Under the pieces are notes generated by a model, which saw only the letters and a program-made list of their open reading frames with translations, was not told where the DNA came from and did not search any database. 64,000 nucleotides of DNA, from NCBI RefSeq assembly GCF_003364195.1, contig NZ_NXLQ01000005.1, positions 29,434 through 93,433 of the forward strand. The letters run 5' to 3'. Both the position numbers and the translations under genes were made by a program. Within the stretch, counting starts at the first letter, position 1, and every line of letters starts with the position of its first letter. This stretch comes from Helicobacter didelphidarum. GTDB lineage: Bacteria; Campylobacterota; Campylobacteria; Campylobacterales; Helicobacteraceae. Shown in pieces: positions 9,601 to 18,556 of this stretch.

Positions 9601-9913
9601 TAAAACAAGAGAGAATATTTTCTCAAAATTAAAATCTGAATTAAGCGAAAAATATATTAATATATTTACACTAGTTCTCGAACATGAAACTGATTTTATT
9701 GCGGGTATTACACCCAAAACTCTTGTGAGAATTTTACAAGATGAAAGCGATTTTAGCCATCATGTAACTTATATGAAATTGAAAGACTTAAACATTATTG
9801 CAGAATACTCTCTTCCTATTCTTAATAAAAATTTAGAATTAGAACGTTATCTCGCAACACAATATATACACATTCAACCAAATTTCTTTTTGCGAACTTA
9901 TATTAATGAATAG
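6680..9913 (+). CDS. highly divergent PutA-like protein (PRODH + P5CDH layout), probable pseudoenzyme
   Basis: The 1077 residues follow the domain order of bifunctional proline-utilisation protein PutA. A helical N-terminus is followed by a proline dehydrogenase barrel (about 180-440) with ISIAITLPTYHLDS where PutA has LQTYLPDS, and AMGNFIDLLQKY...IVASQNFLLIAF where PutA has DANYKRM...GIASHNLFDIA. An aldehyde-dehydrogenase-like region (about 565-970) has FKYYAYEYRQLL, ASNIMIGNVSILN and DRGKSAVFISSF. The C-terminus resembles the PutA tail. Catalytic residues appear lost: the flavin-site RIVKGA segment reads LIIRLKDLDFYY, the ALDH Glu of ETGGK is Asp (DRGKS), and the QKCS cysteine site reads FGADS. 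A GAGG site precedes the ATG. The homology is by eye and distant; the loss of catalysis is inferred from it. Confidence 0.65.
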   Translation: MKEDAIQHNNTTIQEDNIDTPKILATIQQATWLFKKSRRYIRKKDMKFFFRCKFLTKDDIDFLEQIILIHLKNIYLDSKIAQNFDVILNNFMLNTFFTQHFFTSMEMFKILCYRFLSFTKKIFLKDVKFHLRHILNEDIMKMKPQKNMRNAVSFIQPFPNMQNEIDLFIHECQNILMREKFDILMIHPLNLALNPKLQRRENLIREISENLKIIVNNSNAKMVVLENTHEFFDEILESVKLCVQDIAYPISIAITLPTYHLDSMDMFEKIIEAGTDLCKKKKAKLIIRLKDLDFYYEYESFVSNFNHKPNTIFTNPTSAMGNFIDLLQKYQENTSIVDCIVASQNFLLIAFIKTFHSNIALEVQKELNYPLFQVIKKDNISLIHIQYYTKDFTQVLPFFLKSNFIFLQQGLFKTIHLHQNTQELQKEYSSFERSWHTIKAHKQDTLQDSALYLQEQSYNFETFDYELRKPLLYARRNDKIQEIKQQHKQNIFQDSLTTEESPTKEMNQQSSHSFAKELDSIIIDPLNYNKIEDILYLNTQDMERIRAQGINNTPNVFSLNTEKEKELLQLAYKKQEDILLNRINLITSIIARLKEISHDIHITLHTIYPNTPPYILEEQFYICLDTFKYYAYEYRQLLHQTDSVLMMPSGAIFIDTKKLSFCEIVSILASNIMIGNVSILNDTITARFLYYIFYPIFEACPFMTIIDSDSKFLESFRTTSHGYIIIPKDDISKYLHDDNLLVWDRGKSAVFISSFYNFYEAYLQVQEMRFFGADSIIIYTDEYIYSKAKQVFIPIQVVQSSLGDVIANLDNEVSNFSLFTYNKTEMNYAINHLNISISINTTYKYKLVSGSQHTFLPGLLPPFGSNLLLAKLLQTSPNSVIRNNSLYSDIIGCFSMILSVDETEFLYNLNHNYSQFLKKLERVASFDNIYEVKKPYNMCLRVYHNDDFFHVCVVMLVAFLLEIPTKISFEMEYFKTRENIFSKLKSELSEKYINIFTLVLEHETDFIAGITPKTLVRILQDESDFSHHVTYMKLKDLNIIAEYSLPILNKNLELERYLATQYIHIQPNFFLRTYINE
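6821..6829 (+). repeat. T9 homopolymer within the PutA-like ORF
   Basis: Nine consecutive T residues near codons 48-50 (coding Phe-Phe-Phe) of the PutA-like gene. A one-base slip would end translation early, so this is a possible phase-variation site. T runs of this size are also expected in AT-rich DNA. Confidence 0.35.
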
Positions 9914-9943
9914 TATTCATTTGTATTTTTTCAAATTCTGTTT

Positions 9944-10039
9944 GAATCATTTAATGATTCGTTATCTTTAATTATAATCTGACACCACCAATAAGATTAG
10001 CACTTTAACCAATAAAAATTTATTAATCGTTGGTGGGGT
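9944..10039. terminator. two inverted repeats in the convergent gap after the PutA-like gene
   Basis: GAATCAT-TTA-ATGATTC (9944-9960) is a perfect 7-bp hairpin 30 bases after the stop codon. A second, weaker pair joins 9982-9991 (ACACCACCAA) with 10030-10039 (TTGGTGGGGT), 9 of 10 matching, around a 38-base loop. The region separates two converging genes, so a bidirectional termination role is likely. Neither hairpin has a clean U run. Confidence 0.4.
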
Positions 10040-10138
10040 ATTAGATAAATGTTCCTCGTAACTTAAAATTCTTTTAAATTATGGGAAACAGCTCTTGAGT
10101 AATAGAATCTTCTATCACTCAAATCTTTATGATTCTGA

Positions 10139-11218
10139 TTAAAAAGTTGGTTTTGGTGTTTTACTACTCACGGGAGGAAGAAGTGGGTAGGTAACACTTG
10201 GCATTTGCCCATCAAGGGATTTAAAAAATGTTGCTATTGATTGAGCTTCTTTATCGGTTATTGTAATACCAAGCTGAATTCTCCCCATTTCTTTGATTGC
10301 ATCTGTAATTTCCCAATATTGCCCATTATGGAAGTATGGAGCAGTTTGCATGATATTGCGTAATGTTGGTGTTTTTACCAAACCATCTTTGTCTCCCTTA
10401 AAACCACCAATTTTTTCAAATTTATATGTATCAACAACACTAAATGCCTGCATAGAACCACCAAGGTTAATTCCTGCATGACAAGATGTGCAACCTTTTT
10501 CAATAAATGTATCCAATCCATCTTGCTCAGCTTTTGTAAGAGCTTTTGTATCTCCATTTAAAAATTTATCATAACGACTTGGGGTAACCAAAGTCATTTC
10601 ATATAGTGCAATTGTATCGGCAATAAGTTTAAAATCGATTTTTACTTTTTCACCATAAGCTTTTTTAAACTCTTGTGTATATTCAGGTATTGAGACAATT
10701 TTTTCTACTGCGAGCTTTGATGGAGCACTCATTTCAACAGGATTTTCAATTGGGCCTTGTGCTTGATCGCCTAAATGATGTGCTCTTCCATCCCAAAATT
10801 GAACATCATTAAACACAGAATTTAATACTGTGGGACTATTTAAATTCTGTGTATTTGCTGCCCATTTATGTCCAATAGCTGCAGGAACCACATCTGTTCC
10901 AGCCAAACCTAAATTGTGACAAGTATTGCAAGAAATGAGATTAGAACTAGAAAGTCTTGGGTCAAAATAAAGTTTCTTACCAAGCTCAATTTGTTCTTTT
11001 GTCAAGAGGGGAGAATATCCACTTGCAATCCCTGTTTCTTTAAGTTTTTGTTGTTGGTATTGTGTGAGTGCTTTACCTGCAGGGATAGATTCCAATCCAG
11101 AATCTTTTGCTTTTGTGATGAGATCATTGGGGCTTGGTAATGTGGTTGTGGTGGCAACCGCTAATGCAAATGCACCGACTACTGCTATACCTATTGTTAT
11201 ACGAGTAACATGTATCAT
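10139..11218 (-). CDS. ccp: di-haem cytochrome c peroxidase
   Basis: A periplasmic enzyme that reduces hydrogen peroxide to water with electrons from cytochrome c. Two haem-binding CXXCH motifs are visible, CNTCH (about residue 97) and CTSCH (about 243), with FDPRLSSSNLISC before the first as in the CcpA/MauG family. GRAHHLGDQAQGPIENPVEM, the LVTPSRYDKFLNGD segment and the C-terminal TPTLRNIMQTAPYFHNG are family hallmarks. The N-terminus is a signal or anchor helix (residues about 5-27, ITIGIAVVGAFALAVATTTT). Length (359) is normal. The upstream 11228-11276 inverted repeat, built on ATTATAATTTAT half-sites, resembles a PerR/Fur-type operator, which would fit a peroxide-defence gene. The start has a GGA site. 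Confidence 0.95.
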   Translation of the reverse strand: MIHVTRITIGIAVVGAFALAVATTTTLPSPNDLITKAKDSGLESIPAGKALTQYQQQKLKETGIASGYSPLLTKEQIELGKKLYFDPRLSSSNLISCNTCHNLGLAGTDVVPAAIGHKWAANTQNLNSPTVLNSVFNDVQFWDGRAHHLGDQAQGPIENPVEMSAPSKLAVEKIVSIPEYTQEFKKAYGEKVKIDFKLIADTIALYEMTLVTPSRYDKFLNGDTKALTKAEQDGLDTFIEKGCTSCHAGINLGGSMQAFSVVDTYKFEKIGGFKGDKDGLVKTPTLRNIMQTAPYFHNGQYWEITDAIKEMGRIQLGITITDKEAQSIATFFKSLDGQMPSVTYPLLPPVSSKTPKPTF

Positions 11219-11227
11219 GATGCGTCC

Positions 11228-11276
11228 TTATTATAATTTATATACCCTCATCAAGAGGATACATAAATTATAATAA
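11228..11276. promoter_or_regulatory. 22-bp inverted repeat over the ccp promoter, PerR/Fur-like operator candidate
   Basis: Arms 11228-11249 and 11255-11276 match at 20 of 22 positions around a 5-base loop. Each arm contains ATTATAATTTAT, close to the AT-rich TTATAAT half-sites of Fur/PerR family boxes. A minus-strand TATAAT (11267-11272) falls inside the distal arm. The proximal arm ends within the ccp ribosome-binding site. In the ccp transcript both mismatches would be G-U pairs, so an RNA hairpin is an alternative. Confidence 0.6.
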
Positions 11277-11468
11277 AAAGTCTTAAATAAAAATTATATT
11301 CCAATAAAAAATATCATTAATTTTTCTATTATTGTATATAAATGAGATAAAATAGCATAATTTTGCTTAAATTATATTTAATGAAAAGAAAATATGACAT
11401 GAAATATAATATTTTAAAAAATTGCATCATTTTTTAAACTCTCTTGCGAAATCCAATATTGCACGAAT

Positions 11469-13358
11469 TCATTTGTGATGATCTAAGAAATCTTGTGCTT
11501 CTTGTGCAATAGAAGAATCTTCTAACATATTGAAGAAATTAAAATTATTTCCGCTTTGAAACTTTCCATCAAGTAAATCACCGCTACTGCGATATTTTAA
11601 ATCGAGTTCAGCAATATCAAATCCACTTAATGTGTGTGAAAACTCTTGTAATCTTTGATTATCTTTATTGTGTGTATAAAGATAGCAATATCCCTTTAAA
11701 CCATTTCTACTAACACGTCCACGCAATTGGTGCAAACTAGCCAACCCTAATCTTTCCGCCCCTACAATCACAATGACACTGAGACGCGGCAATGAAATTC
11801 CCACTTCTACCATTGTTGTAGCAAGTAAAATTGCACCATCTGTTTTTGCAAACTCCTCTAAGATTGTCTCTTTATCCCTATCTTTACCATGAGTGATAAA
11901 GACTTTTTCAAATCTATTTTGCCAATATTTTTGTGCTTCTTTGAGTGACATATATGGGATTTTGTGTGATTTCTTATACTGATTATACCCCAAACCCATC
12001 ATACTCTGATAATCATCTGGGGAATCAATTCTATCAAAATCTTCAGATATTTCCTCAATACGCGGATAAATAATTGCTACTTGATTGCTTTTCTGCAATT
12101 CTGTTTGGATACGCACAAAAAGTGCCCCAAATTGTGATTTATTAATTATAAGAGTCTGAATATCTTTTCGAAAAGGTAACTCCTTGATAAATGAAAAATT
12201 AATGAGATTACTTTGAATCATTGACATTGTACGTGGAATTGGTGTCGCAGAGAATTGCAAATTATGGGGTTTTTTTCTATCATTTTCTGTATTTTCTTCT
12301 AGCAATCTCTCAAGTTTTGTGCGTGTATTTGTTCCAAATCTATGTTGTTCATCTGTCATAACTAAAGCAAACTTACTAAAATCAGAATCCCGATACAATA
12401 ATGCTTGTGTTCCAATAATAAAATCACTTTGCAAATGTGAAATATCTTTTTTAGAAGTGCTTGAAATAATACAAGAAACTTGGATATTTGATGGCAAATA
12501 TTTTTTTGCTTCTGTATAAAGTTGTTTTGCTAGTATCGTCGTAGGCACCATAAGTATAGATTTATAAGGATATGCGATCATAACACTTGCAAGAATTACT
12601 ATTGTTTTACCACAACCAACATCACCCATAATAATACGTTTACATGCTGTATTAGAATCTAAGTCTGCTGCAATGGATTGAATCGCACGATATTGTCCTT
12701 GTGTAAGTTGAAATGGGAGATTACTAAGCAATGGTGAAATATCACCATTGCAACAGAATTTAGCATTGAAATGCTTTCTTTTTTTACGGAGTTTTTGCAT
12801 ATAAACTAAAATTTCACAGAATTTAATAGCGTTTAAATGTCTTTTAGGGAAACTTTTTGTTTGCATATATTCATGAAAGAAATCTTGTGTTGGATAAAAT
12901 ACCTCATAAAGAGCATGAGCATAAATTTCTGGGATTTGGGAATCTTGCAAAGATTGCAGAGTGATTACTTTTTGTAAGTTTTCCAGTCTTATCCCTCTTT
13001 GTTTAAAATTTGCTATAATAGTATTTTTTTTGGAAATCACTTTTGGATTAATAAGTACTGGTATCCATGCATTTGAGGTGCTATTCAACCGAATCTCTAT
13101 CGTGCCTAAGACACACAAAGTTTTATGAGGCACAAATACTTGTTTATGATATGGACGAGCATTGAAGACAATAATTTGTAGTGAAGTATTAAAAGCCTTG
13201 GAATAAGATTCTATAAATAAAATGTTATTATGATGCCTAATAGAAGAGATAGTAACTTCTATACCACCTCTTTCCCCATGACTAAGTTGTTGCAATAAAT
13301 AAGTAGATTCGTATGACTTCGGGAGATTCTCTAAGCAATATAAAAGAATGGAATCCAT
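11469..13358 (-). CDS. recG: ATP-dependent DNA helicase RecG
   Basis: A superfamily 2 helicase that remodels stalled replication forks and Holliday junctions. The N-terminal wedge/OB region (about residues 1-200) is short, as in other Campylobacterota RecG proteins. The helicase core shows LTQGQYRAI (Q-like), MGDVGCGKT (Walker A, about 250), MTDEQHRFG (DEAH-type box with the RecG DEQHRFG form), FSATPIPRTM (motif III), TTMVEVGISLPR and RLGLASLHQLRGRVSRNGLKGYCYL (motifs V and VI), and a C-terminal SGFDIAELDLKYRSSGDLLDGKFQSG matching the RecG TRG region. The length is 629 residues versus about 690 in E. coli. It is the last gene of a long minus-strand run. Confidence 0.95.
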   Translation of the reverse strand: MDSILLYCLENLPKSYESTYLLQQLSHGERGGIEVTISSIRHHNNILFIESYSKAFNTSLQIIVFNARPYHKQVFVPHKTLCVLGTIEIRLNSTSNAWIPVLINPKVISKKNTIIANFKQRGIRLENLQKVITLQSLQDSQIPEIYAHALYEVFYPTQDFFHEYMQTKSFPKRHLNAIKFCEILVYMQKLRKKRKHFNAKFCCNGDISPLLSNLPFQLTQGQYRAIQSIAADLDSNTACKRIIMGDVGCGKTIVILASVMIAYPYKSILMVPTTILAKQLYTEAKKYLPSNIQVSCIISSTSKKDISHLQSDFIIGTQALLYRDSDFSKFALVMTDEQHRFGTNTRTKLERLLEENTENDRKKPHNLQFSATPIPRTMSMIQSNLINFSFIKELPFRKDIQTLIINKSQFGALFVRIQTELQKSNQVAIIYPRIEEISEDFDRIDSPDDYQSMMGLGYNQYKKSHKIPYMSLKEAQKYWQNRFEKVFITHGKDRDKETILEEFAKTDGAILLATTMVEVGISLPRLSVIVIVGAERLGLASLHQLRGRVSRNGLKGYCYLYTHNKDNQRLQEFSHTLSGFDIAELDLKYRSSGDLLDGKFQSGNNFNFFNMLEDSSIAQEAQDFLDHHK

Positions 13359-13384
13359 TAATTTTTTGGTTTAATACCCTATAA

Positions 13385-14419
13385 CTATTTGATTTCTTTG
13401 TGTGTCGCTGATGGCAGAATCTCTGTCCGAATATTCTGAAGATTGCGTGTCGCATCCTGTTTATCTTTATATGGTCCAATCAGATAGCGTGTGACTGTTT
13501 TTCCTTCATTATCAGTATAAGATTCTATACGATAAGAATATTTAGAAATCTTATTAAGGAATATCGCTTCTGGTTTTAAAGAAAAAGCACCAACTTGAAT
13601 ATAATGTCCTTTTGTTGCAGTTGTGCCTTGCTTACTATCCGTTGGCTTCGCTGGTCGTTGTATAACATTGTCTTGTGCTGAAGTTTGTGCAAGTGGTTTA
13701 CCAGCATTTGTTTCTGGTTTTTTACCAGATGCAGACTGTACCTGTTCTTGTTTTTTTATTGGTTTATTTACTTCCTCTGGTTTTTTAACTTGTTTGGGTA
13801 AATCTGATATTGGAGTTGAGACAACTTGTGGTGCAGACGACACAATCACTTTTTGTGGTATTTTTATCTCATCTTGTGGTGGTTGCTTCTGATTATTTGC
13901 CACTACTTGATTGTGCCCATTACCCTTTTCTTCATGTTTTTTTTGTAAATCTTTGATAGTATTTTGATACTGCTTATCTTCCTCATAATTAGGCAATGGC
14001 GTTTGTGACGATGTATTTATTGATAACGGAGGAAAATTTGGTTGGACATTTTTAGAATCTGCATCTACACCAACAGGGGGAGTTAAAGAAATATGCGGAT
14101 TTTGAGAATCCAAGTCCAAGCCTAACTGATTGTTCGCAGAATCCGCAAGTGTTGGATTAGGTGTTGCATTTTCAGTATTATGTGCATAAGGAATAGGTTT
14201 TTGTGAGTTTGGCGATTCATTTAAAATAAGATTATTCTTTCCAGTATCCTCTATTGCTATTGTTTGTATCGGATTATCCCGTGTCATAACCCATGCAATA
14301 ATTAAAAAAACTGCAATTAAAATAATCATTACAATAGTAAGTAATAGAATGGTTTTTGTTTTATTTTTGCTATTATTATCATTTTGAAAAATATCATTTA
14401 CATTTGAATTATTTTTCAT
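13385..14419 (-). CDS. SPOR-domain inner-membrane protein
   Basis: This is a 344-residue bitopic protein: cytoplasmic N-terminus (about 1-22), one membrane helix (about 23-46, ILLLTIVMIILIAVFLIIAW), a long periplasmic Pro/Gln/Lys/Asn-rich linker (about 50-265) and a C-terminal SPOR domain (about 268-340, KGHYIQVGAFSLKPEAIFL to YLIGPYKDKQDATRNL). SPOR domains bind denuded septal peptidoglycan, so a role in cell division or wall remodelling is likely. The arrangement next to a DUF1882 gene and glyA corresponds to the H. pylori HP0183-HP0185 cluster as I recall it. The gene lies 26 bases upstream of recG and was probably co-transcribed with it. Confidence 0.8.
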   Translation of the reverse strand: MKNNSNVNDIFQNDNNSKNKTKTILLLTIVMIILIAVFLIIAWVMTRDNPIQTIAIEDTGKNNLILNESPNSQKPIPYAHNTENATPNPTLADSANNQLGLDLDSQNPHISLTPPVGVDADSKNVQPNFPPLSINTSSQTPLPNYEEDKQYQNTIKDLQKKHEEKGNGHNQVVANNQKQPPQDEIKIPQKVIVSSAPQVVSTPISDLPKQVKKPEEVNKPIKKQEQVQSASGKKPETNAGKPLAQTSAQDNVIQRPAKPTDSKQGTTATKGHYIQVGAFSLKPEAIFLNKISKYSYRIESYTDNEGKTVTRYLIGPYKDKQDATRNLQNIRTEILPSATHKEIK

Positions 14420-14457
14420 TCATTTTCTCCTAAATAATCTATTGCTTTAGTCTTTGA

Positions 14458-15003
14458 TCACATGTGCCTAGCCCATGCACTTCTTTCTTTTGCAAACACT
14501 TCATAGGGTAAAGTTAAAATATTAAATTGTGGTGGAAAGTCGTTACTGGGAAACATTCTCCATTCCATTGGGCATTTTGCAGCAAGTTTCATAGAAAGAC
14601 TCTTTGCAAGTTTCTTGCCCTCTTCCAAATCGGTATGCCCCTTATGTATATAAAGATGCAAATGACCCTGGGTTTTGGTAGTATAGGCTGTAAAGTTAAT
14701 AAATCCTTCATCACGTAACATAAGCTGGGCACGATGATAGAATCTTTGTGCATCTCTACCATTGTAATCAAAAACAATGTTTTCAACTTTATTCCCACGC
14801 AGAATAAGAGAATGTGCGACAACTATCTCTCGACGTAAATGACTCTGGATAATCTGTGAGGTTAGCAGTGAACTAACATGTTCGAATTTATCATAAAAGA
14901 TTCTACCATTATGAACGGTCTTCTGCCCTAAACCATTAATTTTCTTATAAAAATGGCTTGTATCCATTTTGATTAACTTCAATTCCATTTCAGTCATCTG
15001 CAT
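14458..15003 (-). CDS. DUF1882 conserved Campylobacterota protein
   Basis: A soluble protein of 181 residues, with no signal peptide or membrane segment, similar to the DUF1882 protein HP0184 of H. pylori by position and by its [20 protein letters not shown] and [21 protein letters not shown] segments. The TQGHLHLY and [10 protein letters not shown] motifs could hint at a metal- or nucleic-acid-related fold (weakly primase-like), but no function is known to me. Two ATGs are available. The second (14997) is better spaced from the GAG upstream and would shorten the protein by 2 residues. It lies between glyA and the SPOR gene. Confidence 0.7.
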   Translation of the reverse strand: MQMTEMELKLIKMDTSHFYKKINGLGQKTVHNGRIFYDKFEHVSSLLTSQIIQSHLRREIVVAHSLILRGNKVENIVFDYNGRDAQRFYHRAQLMLRDEGFINFTAYTTKTQGHLHLYIHKGHTDLEEGKKLAKSLSMKLAAKCPMEWRMFPSNDFPPQFNILTLPYEVFAKERSAWARHM

Positions 15004-15129
15004 TGTCTCTATATTATAAAATTAACTTCAAAAACATATTATATATTGTAACATTTTTTTTAAGAATTTTAGTAGTTTTTATTTAAAATATGATTTAAAA
15101 GATTACCAATATACTCATATACTCAATAT

Positions 15130-16380
15130 TTAAAAAATAGATTTATCATATATTATAAAATTATTCCCTAAAGCAAATACTTGTTTCTTAATATCAGATT
15201 GCAAGGATTCATTTTTAATATCGCTAAGAATCTCTGCAATTCTTTCACCAATCCATTCAAATTCCTTTTCTTTCATACCACGTGCTGTAAGTGCGGGTGA
15301 TCCTATTCGGATGCCACTTGTTACAAATGGTGAACGAATATCTCCTGGCACTGTATTCTTATTTACAGTGATACCAGCATTTGCTAATGCAATATCAGCC
15401 TCTTTTCCACTAAAATCATTTTTTAGAAAACTCATAAGAATCAAATGGTTATCAGTTCCTCCACTTACCAAATCAAATTCTTGTTTTACAAGAACTTCAG
15501 CTAATTTTTTAATATTACTTTTCACTTGTTTTGCATAAGTCTTCCATTCAGGCTTTAAATTTTCTCTAAAACCCACAGCTTTTGCTGCAATAACATGCAT
15601 GAGCGGTCCACCTTGCATACCAGGGAAAACCATCTTATCAATTTTTTGTGCAATCTCCTCATTATTTGTAAGAATCACACCCCCACGAGGTCCTCGTAAA
15701 GTTTTATGTGTCGTTGTTGTAACAACATCGCAGTATGGAAATGGATTAGGATATTCATTGGCAACAACAAGTCCCGCAACATGTGCAATGTCTGCCATCA
15801 AAACTGCACCAACACTCTCTGCGATTTCTTTGAATTTTGCAAAATCAAGCTCTCTTGTATAAGCAGAAAACCCACAAACAAGAATATTTGGTTTAATGAC
15901 TTTTGCATAGTCTGCTACTTTGTCATAATCAATTCTCCCATCAAGTTCTACACCATAAAAAAAGCTTTGATAAGTTTTTCCTGTGATACTCACTTTTGCA
16001 CCGTGTGTCAAATGTCCTCCATGACTAAGATCCATGCCTAGAATCTTATCATAAGGTTTTAATAAGGCACCATATACCGCACCATTTGCCTGAGAACCAG
16101 AATGGGGTTGCACATTAGCAAATTTACAACCAAAAAGCTTTTTAGCACGCTCAATTGCAATAGATTCTATACCATCTACATACTCACAACCACTATAATA
16201 TCTTTTATTTGGATAACCCTCCGCATATTTATTTGTAAGCACACTACCCATTGCTTCCATGACACTTGGAAAAGTGTAATTCTCACTTGCAATCATTTCT
16301 AGATGCGTATTTTGTCGTTGCAACTCTTTTTGTATCAAGTCATAAATCTCTAAATCTTCATTCTGTATGTAATAAGCCAT
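15130..16380 (-). CDS. glyA: serine hydroxymethyltransferase
   Basis: This pyridoxal-phosphate enzyme interconverts serine and glycine while loading one-carbon units onto tetrahydrofolate. The N-terminal [35 protein letters not shown] is family-typical (residues about 28-65, given here in two motifs: IASENY and [13 protein letters not shown]). [16 protein letters not shown] holds the PLP lysine (about residue 225). [10 protein letters not shown] carries the cofactor-binding Asp and His, and [11 protein letters not shown] is near the C-terminus. The length of 416 is normal. It begins 3 bases after the lysS stop on the same strand, which indicates an operon. Confidence 0.97.
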   Translation of the reverse strand: MAYYIQNEDLEIYDLIQKELQRQNTHLEMIASENYTFPSVMEAMGSVLTNKYAEGYPNKRYYSGCEYVDGIESIAIERAKKLFGCKFANVQPHSGSQANGAVYGALLKPYDKILGMDLSHGGHLTHGAKVSITGKTYQSFFYGVELDGRIDYDKVADYAKVIKPNILVCGFSAYTRELDFAKFKEIAESVGAVLMADIAHVAGLVVANEYPNPFPYCDVVTTTTHKTLRGPRGGVILTNNEEIAQKIDKMVFPGMQGGPLMHVIAAKAVGFRENLKPEWKTYAKQVKSNIKKLAEVLVKQEFDLVSGGTDNHLILMSFLKNDFSGKEADIALANAGITVNKNTVPGDIRSPFVTSGIRIGSPALTARGMKEKEFEWIGERIAEILSDIKNESLQSDIKKQVFALGNNFIIYDKSIF

Positions 16381-16383
16381 TGG

Positions 16384-17898
16384 CTACTCCTTCTCTTGAA
16401 TTGGAATATAATTTTCTGTGGTTGGTTTCATGGCTGGGAATAAAATCACATCTTTTATACTTTTATTATTTGTTAAAAGCATAACAAGTCTATCAATTCC
16501 AATACCCTGTCCTGCTGTTGGTGGCATACCATGTCCTAATGCCCATACAAAATCTTCATCCATATATTGTGCTTCTTCATCGCCCCTCTCTTTTTCTGCA
16601 ACTTGTGCTTTAAATCTTTCTAATTGATCGAGAGGATCATTTAACTCTGAAAATCCATTTGCAATTTCACGTCCACCAATAAAAAGTTCAAATCTATCCG
16701 CAAGATTAGAATCTCTATCATTACGTCGTGCAAGTGGGCTAATCTCAATTGGGTATTCTATAATAAATGTAGGATTGATTAACTTTGATTCTACAAAATT
16801 ATCAAAAGCTTCATTCAATAATTTACCATAACTTAAATCAGAATCTATCTTAATATTATGTTGTTTTAAAAATACTTTGAGTTTTTCTTTATCTGCCACA
16901 ATATCAGAACTAATACCACCAATAATATTAAGAGATTCTTTATAGGTCATCGTTTGAAAGGAACTAAAATCTATATTTATATCACCAAAGGGTAAAACCT
17001 GTGTTAATGATAAAGATTCCAACAAATAGTAAAACAGTTCTTTCGTAAGTTCAATAAGATCATAATGATCATGATACGCCCAATAAAATTCAATCATGCT
17101 AAATTCAGGATTATGACTATGGTCAATACCTTCGTTACGAAAATTACGATTGATTTCAAACACTGCCTCAAAACCACCAACAACAAGTCTTTTAAGATAC
17201 AATTCTGGAGCAATTCGCAAATATCTTTCTACATTAAGAGCATTATGGTGCGTAATAAAAGGACGTGCATTTGCACCACCAGGAATCGGATGCAACATTG
17301 GTGTTTCTACCTCCAAGAAACCTCTTTGTTCAAAGAATTTTCTCATGAGTGAGATTATTTTTGAACGAAGTTTAAAAGTCTCTTTCACTTCTTGATTTAC
17401 TATCAAATCAAGGTAACGTTGACGATAACGCAATTCAATATCGCTTAATCCATGAAATTTCTCTGGTAGGGGTACAATAGATTTTGTCAGTAATTTAAAA
17501 TCAAGAGCATGGAGGCTTAATTCTCCTGTTTTTGTAACAAATGGGAATCCATATATATTAACAATATCGCCAACTTCTAGATTTTTCTTTAAAATTTGAA
17601 AAAGATCTCCCAATTCATTTTGCGAAAAATATACTTGCAAAATGGCATTAGAGTCTTCAATTTTAATAAAACTTGCTTTTCCCATTAAACGCAAGAACTT
17701 TACTCTTCCCTTTATCCATACTTTAGAATCTTCTTCTTTCTTTTCTTCAGTTTCTAACTGCTTAAGAAATGCGTATTTTTCTAAAAATGTTGCATTGTCC
17801 ATATCAACCAAAGAATCGTTACGATATGGATTTAATCCTGCTTCTTTAAGTATATTTGCTTTTTGTATCCGCTGTTGTATATAAGTATTACTAAACAT
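16384..17898 (-). CDS. lysS: lysyl-tRNA synthetase, class II
   Basis: Charges tRNA-Lys. An N-terminal OB fold for anticodon binding (about residues 55-150, [18 protein letters not shown]) precedes a class II catalytic core. Motif 1 is near [22 protein letters not shown], motif 2 is [20 protein letters not shown] and motif 3 is [20 protein letters not shown]. The length (504) is normal. It lies in the cvpA-lysS-glyA order also found in H. pylori (HP0181-HP0183). The intergenic distance to glyA is only 3 bases. Confidence 0.97.
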   Translation of the reverse strand: MFSNTYIQQRIQKANILKEAGLNPYRNDSLVDMDNATFLEKYAFLKQLETEEKKEEDSKVWIKGRVKFLRLMGKASFIKIEDSNAILQVYFSQNELGDLFQILKKNLEVGDIVNIYGFPFVTKTGELSLHALDFKLLTKSIVPLPEKFHGLSDIELRYRQRYLDLIVNQEVKETFKLRSKIISLMRKFFEQRGFLEVETPMLHPIPGGANARPFITHHNALNVERYLRIAPELYLKRLVVGGFEAVFEINRNFRNEGIDHSHNPEFSMIEFYWAYHDHYDLIELTKELFYYLLESLSLTQVLPFGDINIDFSSFQTMTYKESLNIIGGISSDIVADKEKLKVFLKQHNIKIDSDLSYGKLLNEAFDNFVESKLINPTFIIEYPIEISPLARRNDRDSNLADRFELFIGGREIANGFSELNDPLDQLERFKAQVAEKERGDEEAQYMDEDFVWALGHGMPPTAGQGIGIDRLVMLLTNNKSIKDVILFPAMKPTTENYIPIQEKE

Positions 17899-17917
17899 TT
17901 AGACATTATCTCCTAAG

Positions 17918-18517
17918 TTATTTTGTTAATGCTTTGCTTATATCACTTGCTTTTTGCTTAATCTTCTTATTAATTGCCTCTTGTGCCTCTTTTTCTTTTT
18001 GTTGAATATCTTTCTTTAATTCTTCTATTGCATCAAGACTCATTATTTTTTGTGAGATTTCCATGATAATTGGATAGCTTTTTGTATCCTTCATATAATC
18101 ATTAATAGGCGTTTTTAAAAATCCAATTTGAGAAAGAGCATATACAAAAATACATAAAAGCACAAAATATTTCAAAGCTGCAAAAACATACCCACCAAAA
18201 TAATTGACAATTGCTAACTCTGGCATAATAATCACAAATCTACTAATAAATGCCCCGACCACTAAAAATGCAATCCAAATACACGAAAGTATAAGAATAA
18301 AAGCGAGTGTCCAAATAATTGTTTCATTCTCAAAATCAAGCCCTGCTAACTTCAGATAATGTCCTACCTGCAAACAATATTTTGAAGCGATAAAGATTCC
18401 AAGAACAATTCCAATTACTCCCATAATTTCATGTATTAAGCCATTCTTTAATCCGCGTATCCCAAGCAATAAAATGATAATAAGAATGCCTATATCTATA
18501 TAATTTGCTGTAGTCAT
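17918..18517 (-). CDS. cvpA: CvpA-family membrane protein
   Basis: A protein of 199 residues with four predicted membrane helices (about 7-25, 27-46, 67-92 and 101-125) and a charged C-terminal coiled-coil tail of about 55 residues (KKDIQQKEKEAQEAINKKIK). The N-terminal YIDIGILIIILLLGIRGLKNGLIHE matches the CvpA pattern (GLKNGLIHE is the conserved loop). CvpA is required for colicin V export in E. coli and is linked to envelope stress tolerance; its molecular role is unsettled. It sits immediately before lysS, as in H. pylori. Confidence 0.88.
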   Translation of the reverse strand: MTTANYIDIGILIIILLLGIRGLKNGLIHEIMGVIGIVLGIFIASKYCLQVGHYLKLAGLDFENETIIWTLAFILILSCIWIAFLVVGAFISRFVIIMPELAIVNYFGGYVFAALKYFVLLCIFVYALSQIGFLKTPINDYMKDTKSYPIIMEISQKIMSLDAIEELKKDIQQKEKEAQEAINKKIKQKASDISKALTK

Positions 18518-18556
18518 TGAAATCCCAACTATCTAAAATAAAATTACTATTTTATC

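Noticed and set aside
10293..11273. Plus-strand ORFs opposite ccp
   Set aside because: Open frames on the opposite strand of a well-supported gene, with no family motifs or ribosome sites.
11382..11438. 18-codon ORF starting MKRKYDMKYN
   Set aside because: No ribosome site and no conserved feature.
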